From DTU098 sp964498525 (lineage in GTDB: Bacteria; Bacillota; Desulfotomaculia; Desulfotomaculales; Pelotomaculaceae): DNA of 64,000 nucleotides. The notes beneath the pieces were generated by a model. That model ran no database searches, had not been told where the DNA came from, and was given only the letters and a program-made list of their open reading frames with translations. Made by a program: the position numbers and the translations under genes. Where the stretch lies: the NCBI GenBank assembly GCA_964498525.1, contig CAZCGU010000006.1, positions 1-64,000 on the forward strand, given 5' to 3'. Every line of letters begins with the position of its first letter. Position 1 is the first letter of the stretch. Shown here piece by piece: positions 18,821 through 28,151 of the stretch.

Positions 18821-19399
18821 ATGATAAGACAGCTAATCCTTGCCTCCTCATCTCCCCGCCGCCGGGAACTCTTAAAACAGCTTGGCCTGGATTTTCGCAC
18901 TTTACCCTGCCGGATAGAGGAGATTCCGCCGCCGGGTTTGCACCCCCGCGAGCTGGTGGAAACCCTGGCTGCCAGGAAGGCCCGGGCAGTTGCCGCGCTG
19001 CTGGATGACGGAATCGTAATTGGAGCGGACACCGTCGTTGTTTCAGGCGGGCAAGTGCTGGGCAAGCCCGCTGACGCCGGTGATGCCGTGGAGATGCTCC
19101 GGCGGTTGCAGGGCAGGTCCCACGAGGTCTACACGGGGGTAGCCCTGGTCGATGCCGGAGGCGGGAAAGTTTTAATAGATCACGCAAGGACGCGGGTTTA
19201 TTTTAAACCGCTTGGGGACCCTGAAATCTTCAAATATGTTTCCACCGGAGAGCCGTTGGACAAGGCCGGCGCCTATGCTGTCCAGGGTCTGGCCGCAATG
19301 TTTGTGAGCCGCCTGGAGGGTTGCTATACCAATGTAGTGGGGTTGCCCCTGGCCAAACTTTCGGATATGCTGGGGGAATTGGGTTATAATGTTTTGTAA
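18821..19399 (+). CDS. maf: Maf-type nucleoside triphosphate pyrophosphatase
   Basis: A 192-residue house-cleaning NTP pyrophosphatase, linked in Bacillus to septum arrest. The N-terminal signature is LASSSPRRRELL. Conserved DTVV and LGKP follow, then the C-terminal NVVGLP. Its place before radC-mreBCD is conserved in Firmicutes. Confidence 0.95.
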   Translation: MIRQLILASSSPRRRELLKQLGLDFRTLPCRIEEIPPPGLHPRELVETLAARKARAVAALLDDGIVIGADTVVVSGGQVLGKPADAGDAVEMLRRLQGRSHEVYTGVALVDAGGGKVLIDHARTRVYFKPLGDPEIFKYVSTGEPLDKAGAYAVQGLAAMFVSRLEGCYTNVVGLPLAKLSDMLGELGYNVL

Positions 19400-19420
19400 A
19401 ATTATTTGGATAAGTATTAA

Positions 19421-20158
19421 ATGGCGCGGTTTTTTCGAAAAAAGTTTTTGGAGTGGAATCGCTTGGTTTCCTTGAGCTACCGTCCCACAATGAAAGAGCT
19501 GCCGGAAGACGCCCGGCCCCGGGAAAGGCTTTTAAAAGACGGAGCGGGAAGCCTGTCTGAGGTTGAACTGCTGGCTATCCTTTTGTCAACAGGTTACCGG
19601 GAAACCACTGCCCTGGAACTTGCTTCTCAAGTGATGGTTCAATTCCGAAGCATTCACCTGCTGCAAGATGCCTCGGCGGAAGAGTTGAGCGAAGTCAAAG
19701 GGGTGGGCCCGGCTAAGGCTGCCAAGGTTAAGGCGGCTCTGGAACTGGCCAAAAGACTCTCCCAGTATTCCATGCTGCCCCGTCCTGTTATTAAGTCGCC
19801 GGACGACGCTGCCGGCCTGGTAATGGAGGAGATGCGTCATTTTGACCGGGAACACTTCAGGGCGATGCTGTTGAACACCAGAAACCAGGTTATCGGAATA
19901 GACAGAGTGTCGGTGGGCACCCTAAATTCTTCTGCCGTTCATCCCCGGGAATTATTTCGCAACGCCATAAAAAGGAGTGCCGCGTCTGTTATCCTTGTAC
20001 ACAACCACCCCAGCGGCGACCCCACCCCCAGCAGGGAAGACGTGGAAATAACAGGGCGTTTAATTGAAGCCGGGAAGATTATTGGTATCGACGTCCTAGA
20101 CCATATCATTATTGGGGATAATAGATTTACCAGTTTTAAAGCTAAAGGATTGCTCTAG
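19421..20158 (+). CDS. radC: RadC-family JAB1/MPN protein
   Basis: A 245-residue protein with an N-terminal helix-hairpin-helix (VKGVGPAKAAKVKAAL, about 89-104) and a C-terminal JAB1/MPN metalloprotease-like domain. The metal motif is HxHPSGD-like (VHNHPSGDPTPS). Its cellular role is unsettled in the literature. The ATG at 19421 has a weak ribosome site. A TTG at 19463 after GGAG is a fair alternative and would remove a basic leader. Confidence 0.92.
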   Translation: MARFFRKKFLEWNRLVSLSYRPTMKELPEDARPRERLLKDGAGSLSEVELLAILLSTGYRETTALELASQVMVQFRSIHLLQDASAEELSEVKGVGPAKAAKVKAALELAKRLSQYSMLPRPVIKSPDDAAGLVMEEMRHFDREHFRAMLLNTRNQVIGIDRVSVGTLNSSAVHPRELFRNAIKRSAASVILVHNHPSGDPTPSREDVEITGRLIEAGKIIGIDVLDHIIIGDNRFTSFKAKGLL

Positions 20159-20183
20159 ACATTTTCAAGAAAGGGGCCGGAAC

Positions 20184-21215
20184 ATGCGCGTCGGTCTGTT
20201 TTCCAAAGATATGGGCATGGATTTGGGTACCGCCAACTCCCTGGTTTACGTCAAGGGGAAGGGTATTGTAATCAGGGAACCCTCGGTGGTGGCTATCCAG
20301 AAGGATAGCAGCCATATCCTGGCCGTCGGGGAAGAAGCCAAAAGGATGATTGGTCGCACCCCCGGAAATATTGTGGCCATCAGGCCCATGAGAGACGGGG
20401 TTATTGCCGACTTCGACGTGACCCAGAGTATGATCAAGCATTTTATCAACAAGTCCCTCCGGGGGCGCGCTTTTTTAGTTCGCCCCAGGGTCGTTATAGG
20501 TGTGCCGTCCGGTGTTACCGCTGTGGAAGAAAGGGCCGTGCGGGAGGCGGCGCTTCAGGCCGGGGCCAGGGAGGCTTATCTGATTGAAGAACCCATGGCC
20601 GCAGCCATCGGTTCCGGACTGCCGGTACACGAGCCCACCGGCAATATGATCGTGGATATCGGCGGGGGCACAACCGAGGTGGCGGTTATTTCCCTGGGTG
20701 GAATTGTTACCAGCCGCTCCATCCGGGTTGCCAGCGACGAAATGGATGAAGCTGTGATCAGCCACGTCAAAAGAACTTATAATTTAATGATCGGTGAGCG
20801 GACTGCCGAACAAATCAAGATCCAAATCGGTACGGCTTATCCCCTTACTTCAGTGGAGTTTGATGAGGTGCGGGGCCGTGACCTGGTTTCGGGGCTCCCC
20901 AAGACCATTGAGATAACCTCGGAAGAGATCTATAAGGCCCTTTCCGAGCCGGTTACCAGCATCGTTGAGGCCATCAAAGCTACCCTGGAGCAGACCCCGC
21001 CGGAACTGGCAGCGGATATCATGGACCGGGGCATTGTCATGGCTGGAGGCGGCTCGCTCCTGCGCGGTCTGGACCACCTGGTCAGCGAACAAACCGGTAT
21101 GCCGGTGCATCTTGCCGAAGAACCCCTGCTGGCTGTGGCCTACGGCGCCGGCCGGGTGCTGGAGAATATCGATGTGCTGCGCAAGGTGCTGATCCAGCCC
21201 AAGAAGCTGGCTTAA
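20184..21215 (+). CDS. mreB: Rod-shape actin MreB
   Basis: A 343-residue actin-like ATPase forming membrane filaments that steer side-wall synthesis. Phosphate-1 motif DLGTANSLVY is near residue 12. Phosphate-2 DIGGGTTEVAV and adenosine motif GGGSLLRGLD follow. The start at ATG 20184 (AAGGGG upstream) gives the usual MreB N-terminus; the longer frame overlapping radC is not needed. It is the first gene of mreBCD-mrdA. Confidence 0.96.
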   Translation: MRVGLFSKDMGMDLGTANSLVYVKGKGIVIREPSVVAIQKDSSHILAVGEEAKRMIGRTPGNIVAIRPMRDGVIADFDVTQSMIKHFINKSLRGRAFLVRPRVVIGVPSGVTAVEERAVREAALQAGAREAYLIEEPMAAAIGSGLPVHEPTGNMIVDIGGGTTEVAVISLGGIVTSRSIRVASDEMDEAVISHVKRTYNLMIGERTAEQIKIQIGTAYPLTSVEFDEVRGRDLVSGLPKTIEITSEEIYKALSEPVTSIVEAIKATLEQTPPELAADIMDRGIVMAGGGSLLRGLDHLVSEQTGMPVHLAEEPLLAVAYGAGRVLENIDVLRKVLIQPKKLA

Positions 21216-21299
21216 GGGCGCCGGACGGTCGGGCTCTTGGTAGTTCCTTTGGACAAATAAACTTAAATAAAAACGTAACTTGCGGCACTGCAGTTAGGA

Positions 21300-22169
21300 G
21301 TGAAATTCAGGGTGAATTGGGTTACTGCTAAAAGACTTTTTTTACTTATGCTCCTGATTGCGGTTACCCTATGGGTTATGCGCCTTACTATCCCCGATGC
21401 GTCCGAACCGACATCCCTGGAGTCTTCCCGGCTCAGGGATGTTCTGGCGCCGGTGCAGAAGGGGTTAACCTGGCTCAGCAGGCAGGCTCATTTTGCCGTC
21501 ACCCTGCCGGTGAATGCCTACCGGTCAGCCGAGCGTACCCAGAATCTGGAGCAGGAAATGACCCGCTTGGAAAGCCAGCTAACCCGGATGAATGAATATA
21601 TACTGGAAAACCAAAGGCTGGCCGAACTTTTGGCTTGTAAACAGGTAATGGAAGAGGAGCATAGCTTAATAACGGCATCAGTAATTGCCCGGGATCCGAA
21701 CAACTGGTTTGCTACGCTTACTATAAACCGGGGCAGCAGGGATGGCGTAAGGGAGAATGTGACGGTCCTGACCCCCCAGGGCCTGGTGGGGCGGGTGGTT
21801 TCAGTTTCCCCCTCAAATTGTGAGGTCCTGCTGATCTCGGATCCCCGCAGCGGAGTCGGCTCCCTCGTTCAAGAGACGCGCACCCCCGGCATTGTGGAGG
21901 GAACTGTGGGCAGTTCCGGAATGGCCAGAATGATTCATATTCCAAAAAATGAGATCCTGACGGAAGGTCAGGCTGTAATAACCTCAGGTCTCGGCAGCGT
22001 GTTTCCCAAGGGTATTCCGGTAGGTACACTGGGCAGTATCAGGGACGAACCTACGGGTTTATTTCAGAGTGCCGAAGTCAAACCCTATGCCAATTTAGAT
22101 AAATTAGAAGAAGTATTGATTATTCTAAATACCTTTTCCGAAACCGGGGCTGCACCCGAAGGAGGTTGA
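21300..22169 (+). CDS. mreC: Rod-shape protein MreC
   Basis: A 289-residue bitopic membrane protein. One helix (about 11-28) is followed by a coiled coil (about 75-115: EQEMTRLESQLTRM) and beta domains typical of MreC. It scaffolds the elongasome outside the membrane. The GTG at 21300 overlaps the AGGAG site; the GTG at 21312 with 11-nt spacing is equally possible. mreD begins 5 nt after the stop. Confidence 0.94.
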   Translation: MKFRVNWVTAKRLFLLMLLIAVTLWVMRLTIPDASEPTSLESSRLRDVLAPVQKGLTWLSRQAHFAVTLPVNAYRSAERTQNLEQEMTRLESQLTRMNEYILENQRLAELLACKQVMEEEHSLITASVIARDPNNWFATLTINRGSRDGVRENVTVLTPQGLVGRVVSVSPSNCEVLLISDPRSGVGSLVQETRTPGIVEGTVGSSGMARMIHIPKNEILTEGQAVITSGLGSVFPKGIPVGTLGSIRDEPTGLFQSAEVKPYANLDKLEEVLIILNTFSETGAAPEGG

Positions 22170-22174
22170 AGTAG

Positions 22175-22666
22175 TTGCCTTTTCCCATTTTGTTGCTTCT
22201 CCTGACGGGAGCCTTGCTTCTGCAAAGCACTGTGTTGGACTACGTGGCCATCCTGGGGATAAAACCAGATCTGGTTATGCTCATTGTGGTCCTAAACGGC
22301 TTCCTCCTGGGGACCAGGGAGGGGGCCTTTTTGGGTTATGCCGCCGGCATGGTGGAAGACCTTTTTGCCGGCAGCTACATCGGACTGAACGCCCTCGCCA
22401 AAATGGCCGCGGGCTACCTGGCGGGGATGGCGGGCTTGCGCCTGTTCAGGGAAAACACCCTGGTGGCTACCGGCGTGGCTTTTTTTACAACCCTTGCCGG
22501 TTCTTTTATTAACTACCTTTTGCTGCTTTACCTTAAAGTTGAGGTGCTGCCCTTTTACGCTATTGTGAGGGTGATTATACCCGTTGCCGTCTATACTTCC
22601 CTGCTCACGCCATTGTTTTTCAGCCGCATCTTCCGCTTTGTAAAGCTTAAAGACCGGGAGATTTAG
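22175..22666 (+). CDS. mreD: Rod-shape protein MreD
   Basis: A 163-residue polytopic membrane protein with five to six helices, matching MreD in size and position. TTG start at 22175 with AAGGAGGTTG upstream. Works with MreC and RodA/PBP2 in cell elongation. Confidence 0.92.
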   Translation: MPFPILLLLLTGALLLQSTVLDYVAILGIKPDLVMLIVVLNGFLLGTREGAFLGYAAGMVEDLFAGSYIGLNALAKMAAGYLAGMAGLRLFRENTLVATGVAFFTTLAGSFINYLLLLYLKVEVLPFYAIVRVIIPVAVYTSLLTPLFFSRIFRFVKLKDREI

Positions 22667-22755
22667 CGGGGTTTTTTTTTGACAACCGGACTGAATTTTG
22701 TTAAAATACATTTTTGTTGACTAGTTGCCTTTCATGAGGGGGCTGAAGGGGAGAA

Positions 22756-24714
22756 ATGGAAAGAAAGTGGATCGAAACCAAAATGCAGTTTTTTTTGATC
22801 ATTATTTGTGCAATTTTTGCTTTTCTGTCGATCCGTCTGGTTTACATGCAGCTCCTCCAAAATGACAGATACTCAACCCTGGCCCGGGAAAACAGGATCC
22901 GGTTGACCAACATTACTGCCCCCCGGGGCGAGGTTTTTGACCGCAACGGGATTAAGCTGGTCGGTAATCAGCCGGTATACATTGTTTCCCTGGTCAATCT
23001 AGAACAGGAGGATACCAGCGGCGTTGTCCAAAGGCTTGCTTCCATTCTGGATCTCGATCCGGCAGAAATTCAGGAAAAAATAGATAACCAGAGTCGTTTC
23101 TATGAGCCGGTCAAGATCGCCGACAGGGTTTCCCCCGAAATTGTGACCCGGATCGAAGAGCAGCGCCTGGAACTGCCCGGTGTGGATATTGGTATAGAAT
23201 CCCAGCGAGAGTACCCCAACGGGATTACCCTGGCCAGTGTTATGGGTTACGTGAGGCAGATTAACCCCAAGCAGTTGGAGGAAAACAGGGATAAGGGCTA
23301 CAGGCTTAACGACCCCTTTGGTCAATCAGGCCTGGAGTACACCTATGAATCATACCTGCGCGGCAAGGACGGCGGCAGGCAGGTTGAGGTGGATTCCATG
23401 GCCAGGCCTGTACGGGATTTAGGTGTAAAAGACCCGGTGCCGGGTAATAATCTCATTCTGACCATTGACAGCCGGGTTCAGCAGGCGGCAGAAGCCGCCC
23501 TGGAAAAGGCATCCCGGGCAGCCCTCTTCCAGGGCTACGCCGAAGCCAGGGCCGGCGCGGCCGTGGCTCTGGATGTCCGGTCCGGGGCAGTTCTGGCAAT
23601 GGCCAGTTATCCCACCTACGACCCGGTAAAGCTATCGGGGGTGCTGAGCCAAAAGGATTACGAGGAGGTTTTTGACTCTCCCTGGAAACCAATGCTGAAC
23701 AGGGCCTTGCTTGCCTATGCCCCGGGCTCAACTTTTAAGATGATCGTGGCCATGGCCGGGCTGGAGTCCGGCAGTACAACCCCGGGGGAAACTATCTCGG
23801 ATCCGGGTTACTTTTTCTGGGGCACGACATTTAAGGACTGGAAGCCCGGAGGCCACGGCCGTGTGGATCTATTGAAAGCCCTTAAGGTGTCCTGCGATAC
23901 CTACTTTTACCAGCTAGGTTTGCGGATGGGCATAGATGAGATTACCAACATGGCCAGGGAATTTGGTCTGGGTGAGAAAACCGGGATCGAACTGCCCGGA
24001 GAGGAAAGCGGTGTTGTGCCCAGTCCCGAAGCCAAACTCCAGTTAAGGCTGAACTACCTGAGCCGGGAAGCAAGGGAAAAAGTTCAGGACATCCAGCGCA
24101 AGTATAACGAACTTTTGGCTAAGACCACCGATGAGGGCCAGCGCAAGGAACTCTTGAAAAAGAGGGCGGAGGAGTTGAGGGCTGTGGAATGGGAGTTGGA
24201 CTGGCACGACTATGATACCATTATCACTTCCATAGGCCAGGGTGACAACCGCTATACTCCATTAGAGCTGGCCAATTATGTTGCAGTCATTGCCAGCGGG
24301 GGCACCCGCTACAAACCGTATCTGGTACAAAAGGTCATCAGCCAGGACGGCAGGATTTTAAAAGAAAATACCCCTGAAATTGTGGGGCGCGCCAACGTCT
24401 CACCGCAAACACTGGCTGTGATCCAGCAGGGTATGCGGGAGGTTGCCCTGCCGCCGGACGGTACGGCCGTGGGCCTGTTTAAGGATTTACCGCCGGTGGC
24501 GGCCAAAACAGGCACGGCGGAGGTTCAAATGCGCGATGACCACGCCCTGTTTGTGGCCTATGCGCCCTTTGATAATCCGGAAATAGCCGTTGCGGTTCTG
24601 GTTGAACACGCCGGACACGGCGGTTCCGTAGCGGGTCCGGTTGCTGAGGATATGCTGGCCGCCTATTTTGGCCTGCCCCTGCCGGGTCAGATGACAGGTG
24701 GCATTTCCCAGTGA
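22756..24714 (+). CDS. mrdA: Penicillin-binding protein 2 (elongation transpeptidase)
   Basis: A 652-residue class B PBP: N-terminal membrane helix (about 12-30), pedestal domain, then the transpeptidase domain. The catalytic serine is Ser325 in STFK, SxN is present as SCD, and KTGT is at 584-587. It cross-links lateral peptidoglycan with RodA, whose gene lies 2 kb downstream. An inserted coiled segment around 440-475 (REKVQDIQRKYNELL) is lineage-typical. Confidence 0.95.
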   Translation: MERKWIETKMQFFLIIICAIFAFLSIRLVYMQLLQNDRYSTLARENRIRLTNITAPRGEVFDRNGIKLVGNQPVYIVSLVNLEQEDTSGVVQRLASILDLDPAEIQEKIDNQSRFYEPVKIADRVSPEIVTRIEEQRLELPGVDIGIESQREYPNGITLASVMGYVRQINPKQLEENRDKGYRLNDPFGQSGLEYTYESYLRGKDGGRQVEVDSMARPVRDLGVKDPVPGNNLILTIDSRVQQAAEAALEKASRAALFQGYAEARAGAAVALDVRSGAVLAMASYPTYDPVKLSGVLSQKDYEEVFDSPWKPMLNRALLAYAPGSTFKMIVAMAGLESGSTTPGETISDPGYFFWGTTFKDWKPGGHGRVDLLKALKVSCDTYFYQLGLRMGIDEITNMAREFGLGEKTGIELPGEESGVVPSPEAKLQLRLNYLSREAREKVQDIQRKYNELLAKTTDEGQRKELLKKRAEELRAVEWELDWHDYDTIITSIGQGDNRYTPLELANYVAVIASGGTRYKPYLVQKVISQDGRILKENTPEIVGRANVSPQTLAVIQQGMREVALPPDGTAVGLFKDLPPVAAKTGTAEVQMRDDHALFVAYAPFDNPEIAVAVLVEHAGHGGSVAGPVAEDMLAAYFGLPLPGQMTGGISQ

Positions 24715-24727
24715 CATCCAAAATCGG

Positions 24728-24765
24728 AAAATGCCGGCGTTATTTTACTCCGGTATTTTCTTTTT
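24728..24765 (+). terminator. Intrinsic terminator after mrdA
   Basis: Stem AAATGCCGG / CCGGTATTT (one G-U type mismatch) is followed by TCTTTTTG. It separates mrdA from minC. Confidence 0.7.
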
Positions 24766-24834
24766 GATTGCAGGATTTGGTTCCTGCCCGTAGAAACCTA
24801 ATTGTTGGTAGTTGTGATTCGGGAGGGGATTATT

Positions 24835-25278
24835 TTGGCTTATCTTAAGGGGGGTATTCACCAAAATACACTCTCAGGCTCCGGCCAGAGTACCCCGTCA
24901 GACCACGAGGACATGGTGGACGATAACACTATTCTGGTCCAACGTACTTTACGCTCCGGTCAGAGTATACGTTACGGGGGAAATGTTGTTATACTGGGGG
25001 ATGTCAACCCCGGGGCCGAGGTGACGGCAACGGGCAATATAATTGTTATGGGGGCTTTGAGGGGTGTTGTCCACGCCGGGGCGGGCGGGGATGAAAAAGC
25101 CGTGGTCCTGGCCTTTCGGCTTCAGCCTACCCAATTAAGGATTGCCAATCATATAACACGTCCCCCGGATAATGAAAATATTGATCCGGAGTTACCCGAA
25201 CTGGCGCGGATAAGGGATGGAGTGGTGACCATCGAGGCCTTTCAAACGGGTCTGGAGCGCCAGGGAAAACTTTTTTAA
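24835..25278 (+). CDS. minC: Short MinC: C-terminal domain only
   Basis: A 147-residue septum-site protein. Residues about 35-140 are the right-handed beta-helix MinC C-domain (VILGDVNPGAEV, GNIIVMGALRG, HAGAGGDE, ALVLAF-like), which binds MinD and dimerises. The normal FtsZ-inhibiting N-domain of about 100 residues is missing, replaced by about 30 polar residues. The TTG at 24835 follows GGGAGGGG; the frame opens only to about 24802 and mrdA ends at 24714, so no upstream N-domain exists here. Confidence 0.85.
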   Translation: MAYLKGGIHQNTLSGSGQSTPSDHEDMVDDNTILVQRTLRSGQSIRYGGNVVILGDVNPGAEVTATGNIIVMGALRGVVHAGAGGDEKAVVLAFRLQPTQLRIANHITRPPDNENIDPELPELARIRDGVVTIEAFQTGLERQGKLF

Positions 25279-25350
25279 GACAGGGCAGTCACCAATACTC
25301 CAGCGCTGGAATTGAATGCCGCCGCGTGGAAAGAAAGCGGTTTGAGGGGG

Positions 25351-25383
25351 CCCGCCAGTTGGCGCCGGGCGCCCGGCGGGCGG
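25351..25383 (+). other. GC-rich hairpin between minC and minD
   Basis: CCCGCC ... GGCGGG arms enclose a self-complementary GGCGCC/GGGCGCCC core. It could act as a terminator or a processing site in the 206-nt minC-minD spacer. No T-run follows. Confidence 0.4.
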
Positions 25384-25484
25384 TTAATTTACTGGTTAGC
25401 ACCTCTTTAAGCCCAGTTTAAAATAACCCAGCCCTGTGTCTGTGTCCGGCGGCCGACCACATTATAAGAGGGGGAACTTAAAGC

Positions 25485-26279
25485 ATGGGCGAAATTATCG
25501 TCATTACTTCCGGCAAAGGGGGGGTGGGCAAAACCACTACTACCGCCAACATCGGGGTAGGTCTGGCCGTAATGGGGCACAAGGTGGCGCTGGTGGACAC
25601 GGACATTGGATTAAGGAACCTGGACGTTGTCCTGGGCCTGGAAAATAGAATAGTTTATGATCTTGTTGATGTTACCAGCGGAAACTGCCGCCTGCGGCAG
25701 GCTCTGATCCGGGATAAGAAGTTAGAGGGGCTGCACCTGTTGCCGGCGGCCCAGACAAAGGATAAGACAGCGGTCGGCCCCGAGCAGATGCGGGAACTAT
25801 GTGCGGAGTTAAAGAAAGAATTTGATTATACAATCATTGATTGTCCGGCCGGGATCGAGCAGGGGTTTCGCAATGCCATAGCGGGAGCCGAAAAAGCGGT
25901 TGTTGTTACTACCCCGGAAGTTTCTGCCGTGCGGGATGCCGACCGGATCATTGGTCTTCTGGAAGCAGTTGAGCTGCGCGAACCGAAATTGATTATTAAC
26001 CGCATCCGGCCCAAGATGGTCCGGCAGGGGGACATGATGGGTATCGACGATATCATCGACATTCTCGCTGTGGACCTGCTGGGAGTTATACCGGAAGATG
26101 AAATGATTGTTATTACAACCAACCGCGGTGAAGCTGTTGTGATGGATCAGAATTCACGCTCGGGGCAGGCTTACCGGAATATTGTGCGCCGTCTGACCGG
26201 GGAAGAGGTGCCTGTACTGGATTTTGACGAAGCGGAAGGGTTTTTCAAAAGATTTAAAAAATTGCTTGGTATTAAATAG
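25485..26279 (+). CDS. minD: Septum-site ATPase MinD
   Basis: A 264-residue ParA/MinD ATPase. Deviant Walker A GKGGVGKTTT is at about 10-19, with switch motifs DTDIGLRNLD and IDCPAGIE. The C-terminal amphipathic helix (FFKRFKKLLG) serves membrane binding. It recruits MinC to the membrane and is cycled by MinE, encoded 20 nt downstream. Confidence 0.97.
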   Translation: MGEIIVITSGKGGVGKTTTTANIGVGLAVMGHKVALVDTDIGLRNLDVVLGLENRIVYDLVDVTSGNCRLRQALIRDKKLEGLHLLPAAQTKDKTAVGPEQMRELCAELKKEFDYTIIDCPAGIEQGFRNAIAGAEKAVVVTTPEVSAVRDADRIIGLLEAVELREPKLIINRIRPKMVRQGDMMGIDDIIDILAVDLLGVIPEDEMIVITTNRGEAVVMDQNSRSGQAYRNIVRRLTGEEVPVLDFDEAEGFFKRFKKLLGIK

Positions 26280-26299
26280 ACCGGGAGGGGGGAAACGGC

Positions 26300-26566
26300 G
26301 TGCTTGAATTTTTATCAAGGCTCTTTGGCAGGGACAGCGGAAGCAAAAATGTGGCAAAGGAAAGATTGCGCCTGGTGCTGGTACATGACCGAAGCAGCAT
26401 TTCTCCGCAGTTGCTGGAAACATTAAAGGCTGAAATGATTCAGGTTATTTCAAACTATATGGATATCGATGAGCAGGGTTTGGAGGTAAGCCTGGATTCC
26501 ACCGGCGGCAACTCGGTGGCGCTGGTCGCCAATATTCCGGTCCGGGGTATGAAAAGAAAGGTGTAA
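26300..26566 (+). CDS. minE: Cell division topological specificity factor MinE
   Basis: An 88-residue MinE. The N-terminal membrane-targeting and anti-MinCD region (ERLRLVLVHDRS) and the C-terminal topological domain (about 38-85) are both present. GTG start after GGGAGGGG. Its presence points to an oscillating Min system rather than DivIVA anchoring alone. Confidence 0.93.
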   Translation: MLEFLSRLFGRDSGSKNVAKERLRLVLVHDRSSISPQLLETLKAEMIQVISNYMDIDEQGLEVSLDSTGGNSVALVANIPVRGMKRKV

Positions 26567-26610
26567 ATAAACGTACCCCAAATTCAATACTAGACATCAT
26601 GAAATTAATA

Positions 26611-26641
26611 CCGGCTCGTTAAAAAATGACGGGCTTTTTTT
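26611..26641 (+). terminator. Intrinsic terminator after minE
   Basis: GGCTCGTT / AATGACGGGC (with G-U pairs) encloses an A-rich loop and is followed by TTTTTTTA. A TATAAT box at 26658-26663 follows, suggesting separate transcription of rodA. Confidence 0.7.
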
Positions 26642-26672
26642 ATGCAGTGTCTTCGGCTATAATAGGTTAGGT

Positions 26673-27914
26673 GTGTTTAAAGATTTTAGAATTGCTATTT
26701 CAGAATTGTTATTCGGGGGAAGTGCGGAAAAAATGCTTACCCAGAACAGACTATTAAAAAAGATCGATTATACCGTTCTTTTTACGGTTATGATTATAAT
26801 CGCCTACAGCCTTGTCGTGCTTTACAGTGCTACAAAGCCCACGGAACTATTGCCCCTGGCGGGATCCCCGGTCAGCAATGAGGACCCCCTGGAGGTTGTT
26901 AAAAAGCAGGCTCTCTATGCTATGCTGGGCTTCGTGGCAATGGCGGTGCTGCTTTATATGAGTTATGAAAACTTAATTGAGCATGTCAGGTTCCTTTATG
27001 TGATCAACCTGATTATGCTGACCGCGGTGATCTTCCTGGGCGACTCAGCCCTGGGCGCGACCCGCTGGATTGAAATAGGTCCTTTCAGATTTCAGCCTTC
27101 GGAGTTTGCCAAACTGATAATAATTATTTGCTTCGCGGCTTTTCTGGTGCCCCGGATAGGGAAATTGAACCGCCTGCGGGATCTGGTCCCCTGCTTTGCC
27201 TTTATCGCCCTGCCCCTGGGTTTTATTTTAAAACAACCGGACCTGGGCACTGCCCTGGTTTTTCTGGCAATTATGTTCGGGATGCTTTTCGCGGCCGGGG
27301 CCAGACCCCTGCTATTAATCAGCCTCCTAGCAGGGGGTCTGGGTTCGGTGTCCCTGTGGATTTGGGTCCACTTCTGGCTGCTGGCCAACCGCGGCTTCAA
27401 TTTATGGATGCCTTTGAAGGATTACCAGTTGGAAAGGCTGCTTATCTTTATCAATCCCTGGAAGGATCCCCTGGGGGACGGCTATCACGTGATCCAGTCC
27501 CAGATTGCCATTGGACAGGGCGGCATCCTGGGGCGGGGCTTGTTCCAGGGCAGCCAAACCCACGGAAACTTCCTGCCAATCCAGGAAACAGACTTCATAT
27601 TTTCTGTTGTGGGGGAAGAGCTTGGCTTTATAGGCGCAATGCTTCTTCTGGCTCTTTTCTTTACTCTGATTTACCGGTGTATCTATATCGCCGTCAACGC
27701 CAAGGACGATTTTGGCTATTTATTGACAGTCGGTGTTATTTCCATGATTGCGTTCCACGTCCTAGTCAATGTCGGTATGACCACGGGGGTTATGCCCGTG
27801 ACAGGGATACCCCTGCCCATGTTCAGTTACGGAGGCAGTAATATGATCACCAACCTGGCCGCCATCGGCCTGGTCCTGAATGTCAACATGCGCAGACAAA
27901 AAATAATGTTTTAA
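26673..27914 (+). CDS. rodA: RodA, SEDS peptidoglycan polymerase
   Basis: A 413-residue SEDS protein with about ten membrane helices and the conserved extracellular signature around WKDPLGDGYH and GQGGILGRGLFQGSQ. It polymerises glycan strands with PBP2. The GTG at 26673 lies only 10 nt after a TATAAT box, so that start would be nearly leaderless. The in-frame ATG at 26733 (MLTQNRLLKK) may be the real one, giving 393 residues. Confidence 0.92.
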   Translation: MFKDFRIAISELLFGGSAEKMLTQNRLLKKIDYTVLFTVMIIIAYSLVVLYSATKPTELLPLAGSPVSNEDPLEVVKKQALYAMLGFVAMAVLLYMSYENLIEHVRFLYVINLIMLTAVIFLGDSALGATRWIEIGPFRFQPSEFAKLIIIICFAAFLVPRIGKLNRLRDLVPCFAFIALPLGFILKQPDLGTALVFLAIMFGMLFAAGARPLLLISLLAGGLGSVSLWIWVHFWLLANRGFNLWMPLKDYQLERLLIFINPWKDPLGDGYHVIQSQIAIGQGGILGRGLFQGSQTHGNFLPIQETDFIFSVVGEELGFIGAMLLLALFFTLIYRCIYIAVNAKDDFGYLLTVGVISMIAFHVLVNVGMTTGVMPVTGIPLPMFSYGGSNMITNLAAIGLVLNVNMRRQKIMF

Positions 27915-27921
27915 CCAAAAG

Positions 27922-27946
27922 GCCGGTGGGGGTACACCGGTTTTTT
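27922..27946 (+). terminator. Intrinsic terminator after rodA
   Basis: GCCGGTG / CACCGG stem with a short G-rich loop is followed by TTTTTT, 8 nt past the rodA stop. Confidence 0.85.
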
Positions 27947-27978
27947 GATGGAACAGCAGGGGGCAGCCCCTGTCAAAG

Positions 27979-28007
27979 TAAACCCCTTTTGCAAAATAAA
28001 GGGGTTA
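27979..28007 (+). other. Second hairpin in rodA-spoIVFA spacer
   Basis: AAACCCCTTTT / AAAGGGGTT forms a stem of about 9 bp. A further small inverted repeat (ATATTTCC / GGAAATAT) lies at about 28090-28114. No T-run follows either; a leader or operator role is possible. The rest of the spacer holds nothing I recognise. Confidence 0.4.
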
Positions 28008-28151
28008 ATCTGCGAAGTGGTTATTTAAACGGCCTGGGGCCTTTTCTGTCTAAAACAAAACCTGGCGGCAAAATATATCTTCCCCCCTGGCATATTTCCT
28101 GTAAAAGGAAATATATTTTATAGACAAGCCTTAGAAGGGGGAAATTTACAT

